A stretch of DNA of 64,000 nucleotides from Candidatus Pelagibacter sp. RS40 (GTDB lineage: Bacteria > Pseudomonadota > Alphaproteobacteria > Pelagibacterales > Pelagibacteraceae): positions 1,157,001 through 1,221,000 of the forward strand of contig NZ_CP020778.1 of the NCBI RefSeq assembly GCF_002101295.1, given 5' to 3'. Numbering within the stretch: the stretch's first letter is position 1; every line of letters begins with the position of its first letter. Below, one piece after another: positions 60,997 through 64,000 of the stretch. The position numbers and the translations under genes are program-made. Below the pieces are notes generated by a model, which worked only from the letters and a program-made list of their open reading frames with translations, was not told where the DNA came from and did no database searches.

Positions 60997-62358
60997 ATGG
61001 GTAAAGATATATTTTTAACTAATAGTCTCGATAATAAGAAGAATAAATTTATACCCAAAAATGAAAAATCGGTAGGTATGTATGTTTGTGGACCAACAGT
61101 TTATGATGATCCACATATAGGTAATGCAAGACCTTTAGTTGTTTTTGATATTCTATTTAAAATTTTAAAAAAAAAATATGGATCTAGTTCAGTTAACTAC
61201 ATTAGAAACATCACAGATATAGATGATAAAATTATTAAAGCATCAAATGATCAAAAAATTTCTATTAAAGATTTAACTTTAAAAATTACAGAAAATTTTC
61301 ACGATGACTGCAAATATTTAAAGTGTGAAGAGCCAACTAAAGAACCTAAAGCAACTGATAATATAAATCAAATGGTCGATATGATATCTGATTTAGAAAA
61401 TCAAGGTTATGCTTATTCAAATAACAATCATGTATACTTTGAAGTAAATAAATTTGAGGATTATGGAAAACTTTCAAACAAAAAATTAGATGAATTAATT
61501 GCAGGTTCAAGAGTTGAGGTGTCTGAATTCAAGAAAAATCCTGAAGATTTTGTATTATGGAAACCATCTACAGCTGATGAACCATCATGGGAATCCCCTT
61601 GGGGAAAAGGTAGACCTGGCTGGCATTTAGAGTGTTCAGCAATGTCAAAAAGATACTTAGGTGATGAATTTGATATTCATGGGGGTGGCAGAGATTTAAT
61701 ATTTCCACACCATGAAAATGAAATAGCACAATCTAGATGTGCAAATGGAACTAAATCGTTCGCAAATTATTGGGTTCATAATGGATTTATTACTTTATCA
61801 AATGAAAAAATGGCTAAATCTCAGGGTAATATTTTGAAAATAAAAGACTTTAAAACAAAATACAATGGTCAAGTTTTAAGATTAGCATTAATTACTAGTC
61901 ATTACAGACAAGGGCTTGATTGGAATGACAAGTTAATATCAGAGTGTGAAAAGATTTTAACAAAATGGTACTCTGCATATATTGTAGTTAAGGAAAAAAT
62001 TATAGTCCCTGACGATATCTTATCTCCTTTATATGACGACTTAAACACACCGGGTTATATTGCAAATTTACACTCTTTATACTCTAAAGCGTCTTCTGGA
62101 ACAGACGAGGACAAAAACATTTTTGTACAAGCTTGTAATTTTATTGGTCTTTTAACAGATACTAAAGAGGAATGGATGAGTTACAAAAAAAATTCGATAA
62201 ATATATCTGAGGATGAAATTAGATCTAAAATTGAGGAAAGAAATAAAGCAAGATCTGACAAAAATTATGAATTGGCTGATAAAATTAGACAGGATCTTTT
62301 AGATAAGGGTATTTTAATTGAAGATAAAGATGATACAACCTCGTGGAAATTAAAATGA
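60997..62358 (+). CDS. cysS: Cysteinyl-tRNA synthetase
   Basis: A 453-aa class Ia aminoacyl-tRNA synthetase. Zinc/active-site motifs are MYVCGPTVYDDPHIGNARPLVVFDI (HIGH = PHIGN) near 28-52 and GWHLECSAMSKRYLG near 208; the KMSKS loop is NEKMAKSQGNILKIKDF near 268. The C-terminal helical domain (SEDEIRSKIEERNKARSDKNYELADKIRQDLLDKGI) is complete. The stop overlaps the cimA start as ATGA (62355-62358). Confidence 0.96.
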   Translation: MGKDIFLTNSLDNKKNKFIPKNEKSVGMYVCGPTVYDDPHIGNARPLVVFDILFKILKKKYGSSSVNYIRNITDIDDKIIKASNDQKISIKDLTLKITENFHDDCKYLKCEEPTKEPKATDNINQMVDMISDLENQGYAYSNNNHVYFEVNKFEDYGKLSNKKLDELIAGSRVEVSEFKKNPEDFVLWKPSTADEPSWESPWGKGRPGWHLECSAMSKRYLGDEFDIHGGGRDLIFPHHENEIAQSRCANGTKSFANYWVHNGFITLSNEKMAKSQGNILKIKDFKTKYNGQVLRLALITSHYRQGLDWNDKLISECEKILTKWYSAYIVVKEKIIVPDDILSPLYDDLNTPGYIANLHSLYSKASSGTDEDKNIFVQACNFIGLLTDTKEEWMSYKKNSINISEDEIRSKIEERNKARSDKNYELADKIRQDLLDKGILIEDKDDTTSWKLK

Positions 62359-63956
62359 GTAAGGAAAAAATCTATATATTTGATACTACATTAAGAGATG
62401 GAGCCCAAACCCAAGGAGTAGACTTTTCATTAAATGAGAAGGAAAAGATTGCAAAATCTTTAGATCATTTAGGAGTGGATTATATTGAAGGGGGATGGCC
62501 AGGAGCCAACCCAACTGATACAGAATTTTTTAATAAAGACCAAAATTTTAAAAATGCAAATCTTACTGCATTTGGCATGACTAAAAAATCAGAGCATAGT
62601 GCAAATAACGACCCAATGTTATCGTCATTAATAAATTCTAAAAGTTCATCAGTTTGTTTGTTTGGCAAGGCATGGGATTTTCATGTTGATGTCGCTTTAG
62701 GTATTTCAAATGAGCAGAATTTAGAAAACATTAGTGAAAGCGCAAAGCATATTGTGAGCTCTGGTAAAGAATTTATGTTTGATGCAGAGCACTTTTTCGA
62801 CGGTTATAAATCAAATTCTGAATATGCTTTATCATGCTTAAAGTCTGCATATGATAATGGTGCAAGATGGATTGTTCTTTGCGATACAAACGGTGGAACT
62901 TTACCTCATGAAATATCTAAAATTGTTGAAGATGTTACAAAACATATACCAGGAAAAAATTTAGGTATTCATGCACATAATGATACTGAAAATGCAGTTG
63001 CAAATAGTTTAGTAGCTGTTCAAGCAGGTGTAAGACAAGTACAAGGCACAATAAATGGGTTAGGGGAGAGATGTGGGAATGCAAACCTTATGTCTTTAAT
63101 CCCAACTTTTTTCTTTAAGAAGGATTTTTCAAATAACTACGAAATAAGTATTAAACCAGAAAATATTAAAAATTTAACTCAGTGTTCAAGATTATTAGAT
63201 GAAATATTGAATAGAAAACCAAACAAACATTTACCTTATGTAGGTGCATCTGCATTTTCACACAAAGGTGGAATGCATGTATCTGCTGTTCAAAAAGATC
63301 CAAAAACTTATGAACATATTAACCCTGAAAATGTAGGGAATGTAAGAAACATTGTTGTTTCTGATCAATCTGGACAATCTAATATTATGTCTAGATTAAA
63401 CGCAATTGGTATTGATATTAAAAAGGATGATCCAAAAATTAAAAAACTTTTACACGAGGTAAAAGATAGAGAGTTTATTGGATATAGTTATGACGGTGCT
63501 GATGCATCATTTGAATTACTAGCACGTAGATTGATGGGAGATATTCCAAGATATATTTCAATTAATGAATACGATGTGTCAGTCAAAAAAGACTCAACTG
63601 GAGAAGTAATTTCATTTGCAAAAGCTAAACTTGAAGTTGATGGACATGAAATACTTTGTGAAGGTGAAGGAAACGGTCCTGTTAATGCACTGGATAACGC
63701 CATTAGAAAAAATGTAAATAAACTAGAAAAATATTCAGAATATCTAAAGGATTTAAAATTAGTTGATTATAAAGTTAGAATTTTAAATACTGGTACTGGT
63801 GCAGTTACTAGAGTTTCAATAGAAAGTGCAGACTCAAAACATGGAAATTGGTTTACAATTGGAGTTTCTCCAAACATTATTGATGCTTCTTTCAAAGCTT
63901 TAGTCGATAGCTTAGATTACAAATTATTTAAAGATAATGCTCCAGCTAGCACTTAA
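62355..63956 (+). CDS. cimA: Citramalate synthase / alpha-isopropylmalate-synthase family
   Basis: A 533-aa DRE-TIM metallolyase. The N-terminal barrel shows FDTTLRDGAQTQGVDFSLNEKEKIAKSLDHLGVDYIEGGWPGANPTDTEFF, then WIVLCDTNGGTLPHEI near 168 and GIHAHNDTENAVANSLVAVQAGVRQVQGTINGLGERCGNANL near 195-235 with the metal HxH. The C-terminal regulatory LeuA dimer domain (about 410-530) is present. The 'IEGGWPGANPTD' loop is typical of (R)-citramalate synthases, which make the isoleucine precursor from pyruvate and acetyl-CoA. ATG at 62355 is chosen over GTG at 62343 because of the ATGA overlap with cysS. Confidence 0.9.
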   Translation: MSKEKIYIFDTTLRDGAQTQGVDFSLNEKEKIAKSLDHLGVDYIEGGWPGANPTDTEFFNKDQNFKNANLTAFGMTKKSEHSANNDPMLSSLINSKSSSVCLFGKAWDFHVDVALGISNEQNLENISESAKHIVSSGKEFMFDAEHFFDGYKSNSEYALSCLKSAYDNGARWIVLCDTNGGTLPHEISKIVEDVTKHIPGKNLGIHAHNDTENAVANSLVAVQAGVRQVQGTINGLGERCGNANLMSLIPTFFFKKDFSNNYEISIKPENIKNLTQCSRLLDEILNRKPNKHLPYVGASAFSHKGGMHVSAVQKDPKTYEHINPENVGNVRNIVVSDQSGQSNIMSRLNAIGIDIKKDDPKIKKLLHEVKDREFIGYSYDGADASFELLARRLMGDIPRYISINEYDVSVKKDSTGEVISFAKAKLEVDGHEILCEGEGNGPVNALDNAIRKNVNKLEKYSEYLKDLKLVDYKVRILNTGTGAVTRVSIESADSKHGNWFTIGVSPNIIDASFKALVDSLDYKLFKDNAPAST

Positions 63957-64000
63957 TGTCATTCAAAAATATTTCTTTTATTCTACATAAACCACAATTA
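63956..64000 (+). CDS. Start of a probable TrmH/TrmJ-type RNA methyltransferase (partial)
   Basis: An ATG overlaps the cimA stop (TAATG at 63954-63958) and the frame stays open to the window end: MSFKNISFILHKPQL. The 'ISFILHKPQL' stretch resembles the N-terminus of SpoU-family tRNA/rRNA 2'-O-methyltransferases (usually I-I-L-V-x-P-Q-x-P-E-N). Only 15 codons are visible, so the identification is tentative. Confidence 0.5.
   Translation, partial: MSFKNISFILHKPQL

Noticed and set aside
1-64000. Search for tRNA genes, rRNA, CRISPR arrays, insertion sequences and phage genes
   Set aside because: All gaps are short and AT-rich; no cloverleaf, direct-repeat array, transposase or integrase was recognised by eye.

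Overview
The window looks like a chromosome segment of a SAR11 alphaproteobacterium (Candidatus Pelagibacter or a close relative). This is inferred from the very low GC content, the extreme packing of genes (overlapping TAATG junctions, abutting convergent stops, divergent starts as little as 8 bp apart), the abundance of substrate-binding-protein-dependent importers (one polar amino-acid ABC system, one betaine-type ABC system, two TRAP systems), and C1/methyl-group and CoA-ester enzymes. No mobile elements, CRISPR arrays, rRNA or tRNA genes were seen. No gene-free stretch exceeds about 165 bp; the longest are 12362-12526, 24756-24873, 47338-47443 and 48899-49056.

Layout. 1-2769: the end of a spermidine-synthase-like gene, then an amino-acid ABC binding protein and two permeases. 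2766-8643: a MATE exporter, envelope sugar genes (GT9, GT4, DUF6165), a redoxin, a gamma-carbonic anhydrase and an FMN-binding oxidase. 8647-11295: a beta-hydroxyacid dehydrogenase, an MFS carrier and rpoZ with an unusually long acidic tail. 11357-19289: the most interesting region. A ProX-type betaine-binding protein, a DmdA/GcvT-like folate demethylase, a cytoplasmic DMSO/TMAO/biotin-sulfoxide-reductase-type molybdoenzyme and a tandem-duplicated ProW permease lie on the minus strand, with the ProV ATPase divergent. A perfect 21-bp palindrome lies between permease and ATPase. 19282-30819: two EamA carriers, an Fe-alcohol dehydrogenase, an amidase, two homocysteine-methyltransferase-family paralogues, a CitE-like lyase, a beta-lactamase-like hydrolase, a VOC protein, an aldehyde dehydrogenase and a CaiB/BaiF CoA-transferase.

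30906-42047 holds two TRAP operons. The first continues into dusA, a TauE/SafE exporter and malonyl-CoA decarboxylase; the second into a crotonase and a CoA-transferase. 42044-47337 has a fused FAD/Fe-S 2-hydroxyacid dehydrogenase, a mandelate-racemase-type enzyme and a serine-glyoxylate-type aminotransferase. 47444-64000 is mostly housekeeping: phosphohexomutase, nrdAB behind two NrdR-like boxes 31 bp apart, the methylcitrate operon prpDBC, gph, an acetyltransferase-only GlmU-like protein next to glmS, class II DAHP synthase, nadE, cysS, cimA and the first codons of a probable RNA methyltransferase.

How it fits together. The window serves uptake of small dissolved organics and their breakdown through CoA esters and folate/homocysteine methyl acceptors. 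Three of the binding-protein/permease junctions (1356-1398, 31917-31966, 38224-38274) contain perfect hairpins ending close to the permease start, a simple way to make far more binding protein than permease. The betaine/oxide-reductase/demethylase island is the best candidate for an undescribed pathway: import of a methylated onium compound or its N-/S-oxide, reduction, and methyl transfer to tetrahydrofolate. The substrate is inference; the gene content and order are read directly.
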